Assembly (NCBI RefSeq): GCF_900215205.1
Contig: NZ_OBDY01000006.1
Span: 327,942 to 391,941 of the forward strand
Length of the DNA: 64,000 bases
Reading direction: 5' to 3'
Origin: Paractinoplanes atraurantiacus
GTDB lineage: Bacteria; Actinomycetota; Actinomycetes; Mycobacteriales; Micromonosporaceae
Shown: piece by piece, positions 33,038 through 41,900 of the stretch
Position numbering within the stretch: the stretch's first letter is position 1
How the letters are laid out: each line of letters opens with the position of its first letter
Program-made: the position numbers and the translations under genes
Notes under the pieces: model-generated
Seen by the model: only the letters and a program-made list of their open reading frames with translations
Told to the model about the DNA's origin: nothing
The model's database searches: none

Positions 33038-33634
33038 TCAGGTGGCCCGCTTGAGGCCGTCGATCCCGAGGTCGAGGGCGGATTCGAGATATTCCGTACG
33101 GCCGGTGTTGCCCAGCAGGAGCACGCCGCCCTGGATGCCGGCGATCAGCCCGCCGGCGGCGCGCGCCGCGTCGACGTTGCCGGAAATCTCGTGACTTGCC
33201 TGCATGTGGCGGATCCCGGCGGCGACGGCGGCCTGCCAGCGATCCATCATGTCGGTCAGCACGGCCCGGGCGGCCGGGGCGCGCCGGCCGGTGTCGCCGA
33301 GCAGGCCGCGCAGGGGACACTGGTCGCCCTGGGCGACGTAGCGGTCGACGATCAGATCACGCCAGCGGTCCCAGACCTCCCACGACGTCAGGTTGCTCAG
33401 GTACGGCTCCTGGTCGGCCAGCACCTGGTCGGCCTCCTGCTGCACGACCGCCAGCAGCAGCCCCTCCTTGCCGTCGGGGAAGTAGTGGAACAGCTGGCTC
33501 TTGCTGGTGCCCGTGCGGGCCATGACGTCCTCGAGGCGCACCTGGTCGACGCCGCGCTCACGCAGCTCCGCCGCCGCACCGGAAACGATGCGACGGCGGG
33601 TCTGTTCCCCTTTCGGGGTGAGGGTCCGGGTCAC
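33038..33634 (-). CDS. TetR-family regulator
   Basis: 198 residues: helix-turn-helix KGEQTRRRIVSGAAAELRERGVDQVRLEDVMARTGTSKSQLFHYFPDGKEGLLLAV at 8-60, then a ligand domain with QGDQCPLRGLLGDTG. GTG start overlaps the stop of the aldo/keto reductase gene (GTGA), so the two form an operon and the regulator probably responds to a substrate of that enzyme. Convergent with def, ending 8 bases from it. Confidence 0.85.
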   Translation of the reverse strand: MTRTLTPKGEQTRRRIVSGAAAELRERGVDQVRLEDVMARTGTSKSQLFHYFPDGKEGLLLAVVQQEADQVLADQEPYLSNLTSWEVWDRWRDLIVDRYVAQGDQCPLRGLLGDTGRRAPAARAVLTDMMDRWQAAVAAGIRHMQASHEISGNVDAARAAGGLIAGIQGGVLLLGNTGRTEYLESALDLGIDGLKRAT

Positions 33635-34701
33635 CGGGCCGCCGCGTTCAGCACCGGCCGAGCGTATCCCGCCGGCTTGTCGCCGATGGCCAGCCCGGGG
33701 CTGACGATCCACGACTGGTACTCCGGCGTGAACATCGAGTAGAGCGCCGGCGTCTCCGGGGCGCTGGCCTCGTCCAGGCGCTTGCGGGCGTCGTCCGGAA
33801 GCTCGAAGTCCAGCGCCGCCATGTTGCTCTTGAGCTGGGCCGCGCTCGAGGCGCCGACGATGGCCGAGGCGATGCCGGGCTGGGTGACGGTCCAGTTGAT
33901 CGCGACCTGGGCCATCGGGCGGCCGAGCTCGGTCGCCACGCCGTCCAGGGCGTCGATGATCTTCTGATCGCGGGCGCTGATCTCGGTGCCGGCCAGGCGG
34001 CCCTCGGCCGGGGCGCCGGCCCGGTACTTGCCGCTGAGCAGGCCACCGGCCAGGGGGCTCCAGGCGGTGATGCCGATGCCCAGGGTCTGCGCCATCGGCG
34101 CGAACTCGGGCTCGATGCCGCGGTTGTTCAGGGCGTACGGCAGCTGGAGGTTGACCATCGGGGTCAGCGCGTGGGCCTCGGCGTACGTCTGGGCCCGCGC
34201 CGCGTACCAGGCCGGGGTGTCGGACAGCCCCGCGTAGCGGATCTTGCCGGCCCGGACCAGGTCGTCGAAGGTCTGCACGACCTCCTCGACCGGGGTGATC
34301 CGGTCCCACGTGTGCAGCAGGTAGAGGTCGAGGTAGTCGGTGCCGAGCCGCTTGAGCGAGGCGTCGAGCGCCCGCACGATGTGCTTGCGCCCGTTGCCGC
34401 TGGCGTTCGGGTCGGACGGGTCGATGGTGTTGGTGAACTTGCCGGTCAGCACGAGACGCTCCCGGTTGCCGGCCCGGGCGATGAGCCGGCCGAGGATGCG
34501 CTCGCTCTCACCGGCGGTGTAGAAGTCGGCGGTGTCGATGAGGTTGCCGCCGTTGTCGACGTACTCCCGGAAGATCGGCTCCGCCTCCTCCTCGGTCTTG
34601 CCGTAGGCGGCGTGGAAGCCGTCGACGCCGAAGTTCATGGTTCCCAGGGCCAGGCGGCTGACACGCAGTCCGGAGCGGCCGAGCAGGTAGTAGTGGTTCA
34701 T
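33631..34701 (-). CDS. aldo/keto reductase
   Basis: 356-residue AKR similar to the YajO/Tas-like group. LGRSGLRVSRLALGTMNFG start, catalytic NLIDTADFYTAGESERILG, LTGKFT and DYLDLYLLHTWDR; NADPH site INWTVTQPGIASAIVGAS. Ends with GDKPAGYARPVLNAAAR. Physiological substrate unknown. ATG 34701 preceded by weak purines. Followed by tetR in the same operon. Confidence 0.85.
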   Translation of the reverse strand: MNHYYLLGRSGLRVSRLALGTMNFGVDGFHAAYGKTEEEAEPIFREYVDNGGNLIDTADFYTAGESERILGRLIARAGNRERLVLTGKFTNTIDPSDPNASGNGRKHIVRALDASLKRLGTDYLDLYLLHTWDRITPVEEVVQTFDDLVRAGKIRYAGLSDTPAWYAARAQTYAEAHALTPMVNLQLPYALNNRGIEPEFAPMAQTLGIGITAWSPLAGGLLSGKYRAGAPAEGRLAGTEISARDQKIIDALDGVATELGRPMAQVAINWTVTQPGIASAIVGASSAAQLKSNMAALDFELPDDARKRLDEASAPETPALYSMFTPEYQSWIVSPGLAIGDKPAGYARPVLNAAAR

Positions 34702-34878
34702 GGCGGCAACGGTGACGCCGCAAAAATGGACCCGCAAGTCCAGTCGATGTGTCACGGGGCACCGGGGGTGGGCCCCAGGGGCCACCAGTACGCCGACCAG
34801 GGTGCCGCACGGGTTCGCCGGGGGCCCCTGGACGGCGACGGTTGATACCGAGGCAATCAATCGCATTGGGGGCTTGAC

Positions 34879-35448
34879 GTGGCACCGACGATCTTGGAAG
34901 CGGCTACACCGGCGCAGCGGCTCGGCGACGTGCACCGCGAATACGGTCAGGTCCTGCTCAATTACCTGAACGGCTTCACCGCCGCCAGCCGGCAGAGCGC
35001 GGAGGACCTGCTCCAGGAGACGATGATCCGGGTCTGGCGCCACCTGGACGACCTGCCCGCCGAGGCCGAGCACGCCCGGCGCTGGCTGTTCATCGTGGCC
35101 CGCAACGTCGGCATCGACGCCATCCGGCGCAGCCGGGTCCGCCCGGTCGGCGTCGAACTGGTCGACGCGTTCCCGTCGGCCGGCATGGACGACATCACCG
35201 AGACGGTGGTCGCGATGGAGTCGCTGCGCTCGGCCATCGGCTCGCTGAGCCTGATGCACCAGCGCATCCTCACCGAGCTCTACTTCGAGGGCCGCTCCAC
35301 CCGCGAGACCGCCCAGCGTCTGGGCGTGCCGGTCGGCACGGTCAAGTCGCGCGCCTTCTACGCGCTGCAGTCGCTGCGCCGCTCGATGGCCGGCCCCGAC
35401 CACGAGCGCCCGCGCGGCGGGCGCCCGTCCAGTCGCCCGAGGCGGTGA
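34879..35448 (+). CDS. ECF-type sigma-70 factor
   Basis: 189-residue extracytoplasmic-function sigma factor. Region 2 (residues about 20-95): SAEDLLQETMIRVWRHLDDLP and RRWLFIVARNVGIDAIRRSR; region 4 (125-175): LMHQRILTELYFEGRSTRETAQRLGVPVGTVKSRAFYALQSLR. GTG start 34879 (protein MAPTILEA). It resembles sigma factors normally followed by a zinc-finger anti-sigma gene, but the next gene is an ABC ATPase; no anti-sigma gene is in the window. The C-terminus is an Arg/Pro-rich tail. Confidence 0.88.
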   Translation: MAPTILEAATPAQRLGDVHREYGQVLLNYLNGFTAASRQSAEDLLQETMIRVWRHLDDLPAEAEHARRWLFIVARNVGIDAIRRSRVRPVGVELVDAFPSAGMDDITETVVAMESLRSAIGSLSLMHQRILTELYFEGRSTRETAQRLGVPVGTVKSRAFYALQSLRRSMAGPDHERPRGGRPSSRPRR

Positions 35449-35466
35449 GTGAGTACCGTTCAGCGC

Positions 35467-36258
35467 ATGATCTTCGTCGAGCTGAAGGACGTGCGGTTTC
35501 GCCGGCAAGGTAAGGAGATCCTGCACGGGATCGACCTGACCGTCCGCGCCGGGCAGCACTGGGCGCTGCTCGGCCCGAACGGCGCCGGCAAGAGCACGAT
35601 CCTCGGCTTCTGCGGCGCGCAGACGCACCCGACCTCGGGCACGGTGGAGATCCTCGGCCACCGGCTCGGCCGCGTCGACATGCAGACGCTGCGCCGCAGC
35701 ATCGGGCACGTCGACCCGCGCCACCCGCTGCGCTCGCCGCTGACCGTGCGCGAGGTCGTGCTGACCGGTCTCACCGGCTCGGTCGAGTCGCCGAACCGGT
35801 GGCGGCCCACCTCTCTTGAGGAGGCGCGGGCTGACGGGCTCATCGCCGACCTCGGGCTGGCCGCCATCGCGCAGGAGCGCTGGCCCACCCTGTCGCAAGG
35901 GGAGCGCGGACGGGCCCTGATCGCCCGCGCGCTGGTCGTCCAGCCCCGGCTGCTGCTGCTCGACGAGCCGTCGACCGGGCTCGACGTGGCCGCCCGCGAG
36001 CAGCTCCTGGAGACCCTCGACGTCCTCTTCGCGGCGCAGCCGGACCTGGCCTCGGTCGTGGTCACCCACCACCTGGAGGAGCTGCCCACGACGACCAGCC
36101 ACGCCCTCCTGCTGCGCGGCGGCAGCGTCGTCGCCGCCGGTGACGCCGTGACCACGATCACGACGGAGAACGTGTCGGCTGCCTTCGGCCATCCGATCAG
36201 CGTGGCCCATGAGGACGGCCGGTGGGCGGCCCGGGCCCGTGTGAGGCAGCCGACATGA
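35467..36258 (+). CDS. ABC transporter ATP-binding protein without permease
   Basis: 263-residue ATPase. Walker A LLGPNGAGKST at 33-43, Q-loop replaced by HVDPRHPLRS, signature LSQGERGRALIARAL, Walker B LLLLDEPSTGLD, switch VVTHHLEEL. Similar to YfiL/ModF-type iron or molybdate-like ATPases. No permease or binding protein is adjacent, so it may serve an unlinked permease or act in another role. ATG 35467 is used; GTG 35449, at the sigma gene stop, would add six residues. Confidence 0.85.
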   Translation: MIFVELKDVRFRRQGKEILHGIDLTVRAGQHWALLGPNGAGKSTILGFCGAQTHPTSGTVEILGHRLGRVDMQTLRRSIGHVDPRHPLRSPLTVREVVLTGLTGSVESPNRWRPTSLEEARADGLIADLGLAAIAQERWPTLSQGERGRALIARALVVQPRLLLLDEPSTGLDVAAREQLLETLDVLFAAQPDLASVVVTHHLEELPTTTSHALLLRGGSVVAAGDAVTTITTENVSAAFGHPISVAHEDGRWAARARVRQPT

Positions 36259-36291
36259 ACGGCGCGCCTCGCGGGCCGTTGCTGGTTGGAT

Positions 36292-37014
36292 GTGGAGCTG
36301 ATCGACGCATGTAGCCGCCTGTTGAGCCACGGCGGGCGCACGCCGCGGGCCGTCCTGCTGCTGCACGGCTACACCCTCGGCCCCGATCAGTACGACGACC
36401 TCGCGCGCGACTACTTCGAGCGCGGCTACAACGTCTGGGTGCCGCGGGCGCCTCACGAGGTGACGGTCTCCTCCTTGACGGCGTACGCCTCGGAGGCCCT
36501 CGACACCGTGGCCGGCCTGGGCGACGAGGTGACAGTGGTCGGCATCTCGGGCGGCGCCGTGCTGGCCACCTGGCTCGCCCAGACACGCGGTGACGCCGTA
36601 CGCCATCTGCTTCTGCTCTCGCCCTTCTTCGGCCCCGCGCAGGTGCCGGCCTGGGCGGTGCGACCTCTCACTTTCCTGTACGGGCGGGGGCTGCTGCCCG
36701 ACCGCATCACCTCGCGCGGCTATTCGCTGGCCGCGGTCACCCGGTACCTGACGATCGTCCACCGGCTGCCCGACCCGCCGCGGTGGACCCGGCTGCGCTC
36801 GATCGCGGTCGCCATCAGCGAGACCGACGGCGTGGTCGACCCGGTGGCGGCCGTCACCGTGCCCCGGCGCATCGCCGAGGCCTGTGGAATCCGGCTGCTC
36901 ACCTGGACGTTGCCGTCATCGCTGGGCGTCGGCCACGACACCCTGGCGCTGACCGGCTCGGAGGCGGCCGGCCTGCGCAAGCGCTACATCGAGCTCTCCG
37001 AGGGAAGGCCATGA
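36292..37014 (+). CDS. alpha/beta hydrolase
   Basis: About 240 residues. RAVLLLHGYTLGPDQYDDLA gives the oxyanion strand, VTVVGISGGAVLATWL the nucleophile serine in GISGG, and SETDGVVDP plus LGVGHDTLAL the acid and His. Substrate unknown. Start GTG 36292 or TTG 36286; neither has a clear ribosome site. Its TGA overlaps the ATG of the oxidoreductase (ATGA). Confidence 0.75.
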   Translation: MELIDACSRLLSHGGRTPRAVLLLHGYTLGPDQYDDLARDYFERGYNVWVPRAPHEVTVSSLTAYASEALDTVAGLGDEVTVVGISGGAVLATWLAQTRGDAVRHLLLLSPFFGPAQVPAWAVRPLTFLYGRGLLPDRITSRGYSLAAVTRYLTIVHRLPDPPRWTRLRSIAVAISETDGVVDPVAAVTVPRRIAEACGIRLLTWTLPSSLGVGHDTLALTGSEAAGLRKRYIELSEGRP

Positions 37015-37943
37015 GGGCGATCCGCTACTACAAATACGGAGGACCGGAGGTGCTGCGGTACGAGGTGGCGCCGCGCCCGGTCCCCGGCCCCGGCCAGGTG
37101 CTGGTCGAGGTGGCCGGCACGTCGTTCAACCCGGCGGACGCGGCCATCCGGTCCGGTTCCATGCGTTATTCGTACGCGGTGCGGCTCCCGCACATACCCG
37201 GCTTCGACCTGTCCGGATGGGTGGCCGCGCTGGGTCCCGGCGTGACCGGATATCAGGTGGGCGACCCGGTCATCGCCTACCTGCCGCCGGAGGTGGACGG
37301 GGCGACCGCCCAGCTGGCGGTGGTGCCGGCCGAGGCGCTCGCCCCGGCCCCGTCGAGCATCCCGCTGGCCGACGCCGCCGCCCTGCCGGTGGCCGGGCTG
37401 ACCGCCTGGCAGGCCGTCCACGAGCACCTGCGCGTCGAGCCCGGCCAGCGCCTGCTGGTCAACGGCGCCGGCGGCGCGGTCGGCCGCCTGGCCGTGCAGT
37501 TCGCGAAGCTGGCCGGCGCCACGGTGATCGGCCGGGCCGGCCCCGGCAGCGTCGGTGCGGCGCTGACCGCGGGCGCCGACGTGGTGATGGGCCGCGACCC
37601 CGGTGCGGTCGCCGCCCCGATGGTCGACGCGGCCCTGAACGCGGTCGTGGCCGGCGGCGACGAGCTGAGCGAACTGGTCGCCCAGATCCGTCCCGGCGGC
37701 CGCCTGGTGTCGATCACGGGTGCGGCCCCGGCCGACCGCCGGCGGCGCGTCACCACCTCGGTGATGGCGGTACGCCGGGACGCCGGGCAACTCGCCGAGA
37801 TAGCCCGCCTGGTCGACAGCGCCGGCGTGACCCCCGGCATAGCGGAACGTCTGCCGTTGACCGAGACGCCGCTGGTGCACCGCCGCTACGCCGCCGGCGA
37901 ACTGCGCGGCAAGGTGGTCCTGAGCCCGCCGATCGCGGCGTGA
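37011..37943 (+). CDS. NADPH:quinone oxidoreductase-like MDR enzyme
   Basis: 310-residue medium-chain reductase without catalytic zinc: MRAIRYYKYGGPEVLRYEVAPRPVPGPGQVLVEV, IPGFDLSGWVAALGPGV, nucleotide loop LLVNGAGGAVGRLAVQFAKLAGA, and the usual end YAAGELRGKVVL. It follows the hydrolase with a 4-base overlap and precedes a kinase by 7 bases, so a sigma - ATPase - hydrolase - reductase - kinase transcription unit is likely. Confidence 0.85.
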   Translation: MRAIRYYKYGGPEVLRYEVAPRPVPGPGQVLVEVAGTSFNPADAAIRSGSMRYSYAVRLPHIPGFDLSGWVAALGPGVTGYQVGDPVIAYLPPEVDGATAQLAVVPAEALAPAPSSIPLADAAALPVAGLTAWQAVHEHLRVEPGQRLLVNGAGGAVGRLAVQFAKLAGATVIGRAGPGSVGAALTAGADVVMGRDPGAVAAPMVDAALNAVVAGGDELSELVAQIRPGGRLVSITGAAPADRRRRVTTSVMAVRRDAGQLAEIARLVDSAGVTPGIAERLPLTETPLVHRRYAAGELRGKVVLSPPIAA

Positions 37944-37950
37944 CAATCGC

Positions 37951-38787
37951 ATGGTGACTGAGCGGATAGCGGTCTTCGGCCGGGCCAACGCCGACCTGAC
38001 CGTGCGGGTGCCCCACCGGGCGTCGCAGGGCCGCACCGCCTTCGGCTCCCCGCTGGTGGTGACACCGGGCGGCAAGGCGTTCAACCAGGCGTGCGCGGTG
38101 GCCCGCCTCGGCGGCCGGGCAACGCTGGTGGCTAACGCGGGCGACGACGAGTGGGGCCGCATGCTGGCCCGCACGCTGACGGAGTTCGGTGTGGACAGTA
38201 AGGACTTCCGGTTGCGGCCCGGTGTGCCGACCGGCGCCGCCATCATCGAGGTGACCCCGGACGGCGAGTCGTACGTGACGTTCGCCCGATCCCCGTCGAC
38301 CGATCCCACGCCGTCCGACGCCGCCCGGGTGCGCGCCGACGTCGTGGTGGCCCAGCTCGACGTGGCCGCGGAGGCGGTACAGGCGATACCCCGCCCGCGG
38401 CTGCTGATCGGCAACCTCATCCCGTCCGAGGGCGTGGACCTGGCCGCCCTGGACCTGTACGTGGTGAACGAGCACGAGGCGGCGGCCGTCCTGGGCACGC
38501 CCCACGCCGACGCGGCCGCGGCCGTCGACGGCCTGCTCGACCTCGGCATCCCGGCTGTCGTCGTCACGGCGGGATCGCGCGGAGCGTCGTACGGCCAAAG
38601 AAGCGGAACCGGCGCAGTGCCCGCACCCCAGGTGAAGTCCGTCGACTCGAGCGGCGCCGGCGACGCTTTCCTGGCCGCCCTGGCCCTCGACCTGAGCCGA
38701 GGCCGCCCCTTGCCGGACGCGGTCGCCGCCGCGGTCCTCGTGGGCTCACGCGCCGTCCAACAGCGCGGCTCGTTGCTGCGGAACTGA
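37951..38787 (+). CDS. PfkB-family (ribokinase-like) carbohydrate kinase
   Basis: 278 residues. RIAVFGRANADLTVRVPHRA at the N-terminus, the GG signature TPGGKAFNQACAVARLGG, and the ATP-site DSSGAGDAFLAALALDL with the catalytic Asp. Most like ribokinases but shorter by about 20 residues. Sugar substrate not predictable. ATG 37951 or the following GTG. Confidence 0.88.
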   Translation: MVTERIAVFGRANADLTVRVPHRASQGRTAFGSPLVVTPGGKAFNQACAVARLGGRATLVANAGDDEWGRMLARTLTEFGVDSKDFRLRPGVPTGAAIIEVTPDGESYVTFARSPSTDPTPSDAARVRADVVVAQLDVAAEAVQAIPRPRLLIGNLIPSEGVDLAALDLYVVNEHEAAAVLGTPHADAAAAVDGLLDLGIPAVVVTAGSRGASYGQRSGTGAVPAPQVKSVDSSGAGDAFLAALALDLSRGRPLPDAVAAAVLVGSRAVQQRGSLLRN

Positions 38788-38797
38788 CCGGCCTAGC

Positions 38798-39385
38798 ATG
38801 GCCTCGATGACCAATTTCGAGAACCGGCCCGGCGACGACCGCACCGACCAGGAGCGGGTGGAGGACGCGCTGCATCTGCTGTCCGGCATTCCGTACGCTC
38901 TCGACGTCGCGAGCAAGGGACTCAGCCGTGGCAGTGGTGTCTACGCCTGGTGGGCTCCGCCCGCGGTGCTTGCCGAACTGCCCGGGCCGCCGAACGAGCA
39001 CGTCCCGTCGTTGCGACTGCTGTACCTCGGCCGGGCGACCAACCTGCGAGGCCGGATCCTGCGCAACCATCTGCGGCGTTCCGGCAGCTCCACGCTGCGC
39101 CGGACGCTGGCCGGGCTTCTCGTGACCGAGGGCTACCGGACGACCTGGACCGATCGTGTGGTCCTGCTGCCTCAGGACGAGAAACGGCTCACCGCGTGGA
39201 TGCACGCGAACCTGCGCCTGACCTGGGCCGAGGACGCGGAGCCGGCGACCATCGAGGCCGAGCTCGTCCGGCGCCTGCATCCGCCGCTGAATGTCCACGG
39301 CGTCAACCCCGAGCATGTCCAGGCGGCCGTGGTCGCGGCCAAGAACGCCTACAACGCCTCCGCTCAGCCGGCCGGCACGGACTGA
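38798..39385 (+). CDS. stand-alone GIY-YIG nuclease-domain protein
   Basis: 195 residues. The GIY-YIG core shows GSGVYAWW for GIY, LRLLYLGRATNLRGRILRNHL for YIG with the catalytic Arg, and EAELVRRLHPPLNVHG with the Glu and Asn. N- and C-terminal extensions have no known domain. Stand-alone members may act in repair or mobile-element biology. A second ATG at 38807 is possible. No phage or restriction genes adjoin. Confidence 0.75.
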   Translation: MASMTNFENRPGDDRTDQERVEDALHLLSGIPYALDVASKGLSRGSGVYAWWAPPAVLAELPGPPNEHVPSLRLLYLGRATNLRGRILRNHLRRSGSSTLRRTLAGLLVTEGYRTTWTDRVVLLPQDEKRLTAWMHANLRLTWAEDAEPATIEAELVRRLHPPLNVHGVNPEHVQAAVVAAKNAYNASAQPAGTD

Positions 39386-39433
39386 GGCTTCGCGGCCGAG
39401 GTGCTCCGATCATGGTGGGATAGGTTTGGCGGC

Positions 39434-39877
39434 ATGGCGGATGACAAGCTGCGGTCGGTGAGCCTGCGGCGTACGGGCCTCGGGCAGTACGAAGTGCGCA
39501 ACGCTCGCGGTGGGACCATCACGATCGGGGCCGGGGACAGCGGCGGGGCCGAGTTCACGCCGGTCGAGCTGCTGCTGGCCGCGCTCGGTGGCTGCACGGG
39601 GGCCGACGTCGACTACATCACCAGCAAGCGGGCCGAGCCGGACAGCTTCGTCGTCCAGGTCACCGGCGAGAAGATCAAGGACGAGGCCGGCGGCAACCGG
39701 CTGGCCAGCCTGGTCATCGAGCTGAGCGTCGCGTTCCCGGAGGGCGCCGCGGGCGACGCGGCCCGCGAAATGCTGCCGCGCGCGGCCCGCATGTCACACG
39801 ACCGCCTGTGCACCGTGTCGCGCACGGTCGAGCTCGGCACCCCGGTCGACACCCGCGTCACGCCGCCGGCGGAATGA
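39434..39877 (+). CDS. OsmC-family peroxide-resistance protein
   Basis: 147 residues: FTPVELLLAALGGCTGADVDYIT with the first redox Cys and MSHDRLCTVSRTVELG with the second, as in thiol peroxidases of the OsmC/YhfA group. ATG 39434. It lies 48 bases after the GIY-YIG gene and just ahead of a DUF7002 remnant. Confidence 0.85.
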   Translation: MADDKLRSVSLRRTGLGQYEVRNARGGTITIGAGDSGGAEFTPVELLLAALGGCTGADVDYITSKRAEPDSFVVQVTGEKIKDEAGGNRLASLVIELSVAFPEGAAGDAAREMLPRAARMSHDRLCTVSRTVELGTPVDTRVTPPAE

Positions 39878-39889
39878 ACGCCGACGAGC

Positions 39890-40180
39890 GCCCGGGGTGC
39901 CGCCGGCGGTGATTCGCGACCAGAAGCCGATGAAGTTCATTGCCGAGAAGATCGATCCGGGTTCCTCCCTGGCCGAATATCTCGCCGCCATCAACTCGCG
40001 GGTGTTCTTCTGGGCCAGCCCGGAGCGGCTGGACCGGCTGCGCCAGGCCAAGGAGTACCGCACCGAGGAGCAGGTGGTCCTGCACGTCGACACGCGCGCC
40101 CTCGTCGAGCGGCACGGTTCCCGGATCGAGCTCCGACATCCTCGAGCTGACCGTCGAGATCGAAGGGGCCCCGGCCTGAC
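39890..40180 (+). pseudogene. fragment of a DUF7002-like gene
   Basis: The frame from about 39897 reads PPAVIRDQKPMKF then LAEYLAAINSRVFFWASPERLDRL and VVLHVDTRALVERHGSRIEL, the central part of a family I recall as DUF7002 (RNA-processing-like, function unknown). The usual N-terminal 60 or so residues are absent, since OsmC ends 20 bases earlier. After GSRIEL the family tail is not recognisable and the frame drifts. Probably an abandoned remnant. Confidence 0.4.
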
Positions 40181-40273
40181 CCTGCGGCGCCTCGATGTCG
40201 TTCCTGTACAAGACCTCCGCGTCGGTGGGTAGCTAGCCTCAGCCTGTGTCCGTTCTGGATTCGGAGGAGAACT

Positions 40274-40903
40274 GTGCTGCTCAGCGTCAACGTCTTCGTC
40301 AGCCTCGACGGCGTCATGCAAGGACCGGGTAATCCGGACGAGGACCGCTCGGGCGGTTTCGACCGCGGCGGGTGGCTCGTCCCCTACGCGTCCGCGCGCA
40401 CCAACGAGATCGTCGCGAGCTGGTTCCGCGAGGCGGGGGCCTTTCTTTTCGGCCGTACGAGCTATGGGCTGCTCGGTGGCTACTGGCCTCACGTCACCGC
40501 GCCGGACGACCCGATCGCGGCCAAGCTGAACACGCTGCCGAAGTATGTCGTCAGCCGGACGCTGACGGACGACGAGGCCGGCTGGAACCCGACGACGGTC
40601 CTGCGGGGTGACTTCCTCGAGGAGGTACGCCGGCTCAAGGAGCTGCCCGGCGGGGAGCTTCAGGTTCACGGCAGCTGGAAGCTCGTGCAGGCGCTGCGCG
40701 AGGCCGGGCTCGTCGACCTCTACCGCCTGCTCCAGTACCCGGTCGTCGTCGGAACCGGTAAGCGGCTGTTCCCGGAAGGGTCGGCGCCCCTCGCCCTGAA
40801 CGCCGACGTCGTGTCGATGACGTTGGCGCCCGCGGCTGCCGATGGACTCTCCACGGGCGCGTACATCGTGGACGGAGGACGCTCGACGCCGGTGTCCGGC
40901 TGA
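40274..40903 (+). CDS. RibD C-terminal/dihydrofolate reductase-like protein
   Basis: 209 residues: VNVFVSLDGVMQGPGNPDED, FLFGRTSYGLLGGYWP, LNTLPKYVVSRTL, ELQVHGSWKLVQALREAGLVDLYRLLQYPVVVGTGKRLF. This is the common YyaP/YwjB-like DHFR-fold oxidoreductase; substrate unknown. GGAGGAG lies seven bases before GTG 40274. Length is normal. Confidence 0.88.
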   Translation: MLLSVNVFVSLDGVMQGPGNPDEDRSGGFDRGGWLVPYASARTNEIVASWFREAGAFLFGRTSYGLLGGYWPHVTAPDDPIAAKLNTLPKYVVSRTLTDDEAGWNPTTVLRGDFLEEVRRLKELPGGELQVHGSWKLVQALREAGLVDLYRLLQYPVVVGTGKRLFPEGSAPLALNADVVSMTLAPAAADGLSTGAYIVDGGRSTPVSG

Positions 40904-40910
40904 CCGCAGA

Positions 40911-41900
40911 ATGATCGGTATGACTGCGCGGATCGGCAAGTCCTGGCTCTGGATCCTGCTGCTGGCGGACACCGTACTCGTGATCGGGCTCGGCGTGGCC
41001 ACCGGCGCCGGGCGGGGGCTCGGCTCCCCGGCGGTGGCGGCCGCGGTGGCCGGGTTCGTGGTGCTGGCCACGGTGGTGACCGGCGTGGAGATCCGCCGCC
41101 GGCGGCGTCAGCAGCTGGCGGCCTACCGGGAGCTCCACGCCCGCCGTGGAGAAGGTCCCGGCCAGCGCCCATGGGGTCTTCCCGGCAAGCTCGGCCCGGC
41201 CGAACTCGGACTTCTCGCCGACCGTGACCGTGGCGCCCTGCTCGGCGTCATCGCCTGGCTGCGGGCGGCCGGCGCGCTCGTCAGCCACCCGCGGCATCCG
41301 CAGCAGCAGGTCGCCGCCGGCGCCGCGCCGAACGACCGGCTGGCCGCGGTGCTGGTTCGCGTCGCGGCCGGGCCGGACAACCTGTACCTGCCCGGCCTGT
41401 CGCCGCTGCGCCATCACGGACCGGAGCGGCCCGCCGCGATCGACAAGGAGCTGGCCGCCCTGCGCGAACGCCTGAAGGCCCAGGGCCTGCTGCGCGACAT
41501 CGACGTCAGCGACGAGTTCACCCCGCGCCCGTGGCACACCCCGTGGCCGGTCGCGGTCGTCGCCCTGGGCCTGGTGGCGGCTCCGCTCGTCCTGCTCGCC
41601 GACGGGGGATTGACCGCGGCCGCGGTCCTGCTGACCGTGGCCGGGATGCTCACCTGGACGGGCCGCCCGATCACCCTCCCCGAGCACAGGGGCGCCGTCT
41701 CCCCGGACGGCGAATGGGTCCTGGTCGAGGCCCGCCGCCGGCACGACCGCTCGTCGAACGACCCGCGCGCGATCGGGGTGACCGTCGCCTTGTTCGGCGA
41801 CGACGCCCTCGAGGATACCGACCCGGAGCTGCACGAGATTGTACGGAACCGAAACTTCTATCAGTTCTCCGCCGACTCCCTGACCGACAACGGCGTGTAG
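40911..41900 (+). CDS. TIGR04222-like membrane protein
   Basis: About 329 residues: two N-terminal helices (SWLWILLLADTVLVIGLGVA and SPAVAAAVAGFVVLATVVTG), an RRRRRQ basic loop, a cytoplasmic region with KLGPAELGLLADRDRGALLGVIAWLRAAGALV, then two further helices (about 217-255) and a soluble tail. The LGPAEL module resembles proteins annotated TIGR04222; role unknown. ATG 40911 or 40920. Its 3' end overlaps the convergent HAAS gene by 40 bases. Confidence 0.6.
   Translation: MIGMTARIGKSWLWILLLADTVLVIGLGVATGAGRGLGSPAVAAAVAGFVVLATVVTGVEIRRRRRQQLAAYRELHARRGEGPGQRPWGLPGKLGPAELGLLADRDRGALLGVIAWLRAAGALVSHPRHPQQQVAAGAAPNDRLAAVLVRVAAGPDNLYLPGLSPLRHHGPERPAAIDKELAALRERLKAQGLLRDIDVSDEFTPRPWHTPWPVAVVALGLVAAPLVLLADGGLTAAAVLLTVAGMLTWTGRPITLPEHRGAVSPDGEWVLVEARRRHDRSSNDPRAIGVTVALFGDDALEDTDPELHEIVRNRNFYQFSADSLTDNGV

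Noticed and set aside
34740..34860. GC-rich hairpins in the gap before the sigma factor considered as a riboswitch
   Set aside because: Only short G/C runs pair; no known aptamer consensus could be matched by eye.
33631..36762. 1043-codon minus-strand frame seeming to fuse an aldo/keto reductase to a long N-terminus
   Set aside because: Only the last 356 codons are the reductase; the rest is antisense to the sigma factor, ABC and hydrolase genes.
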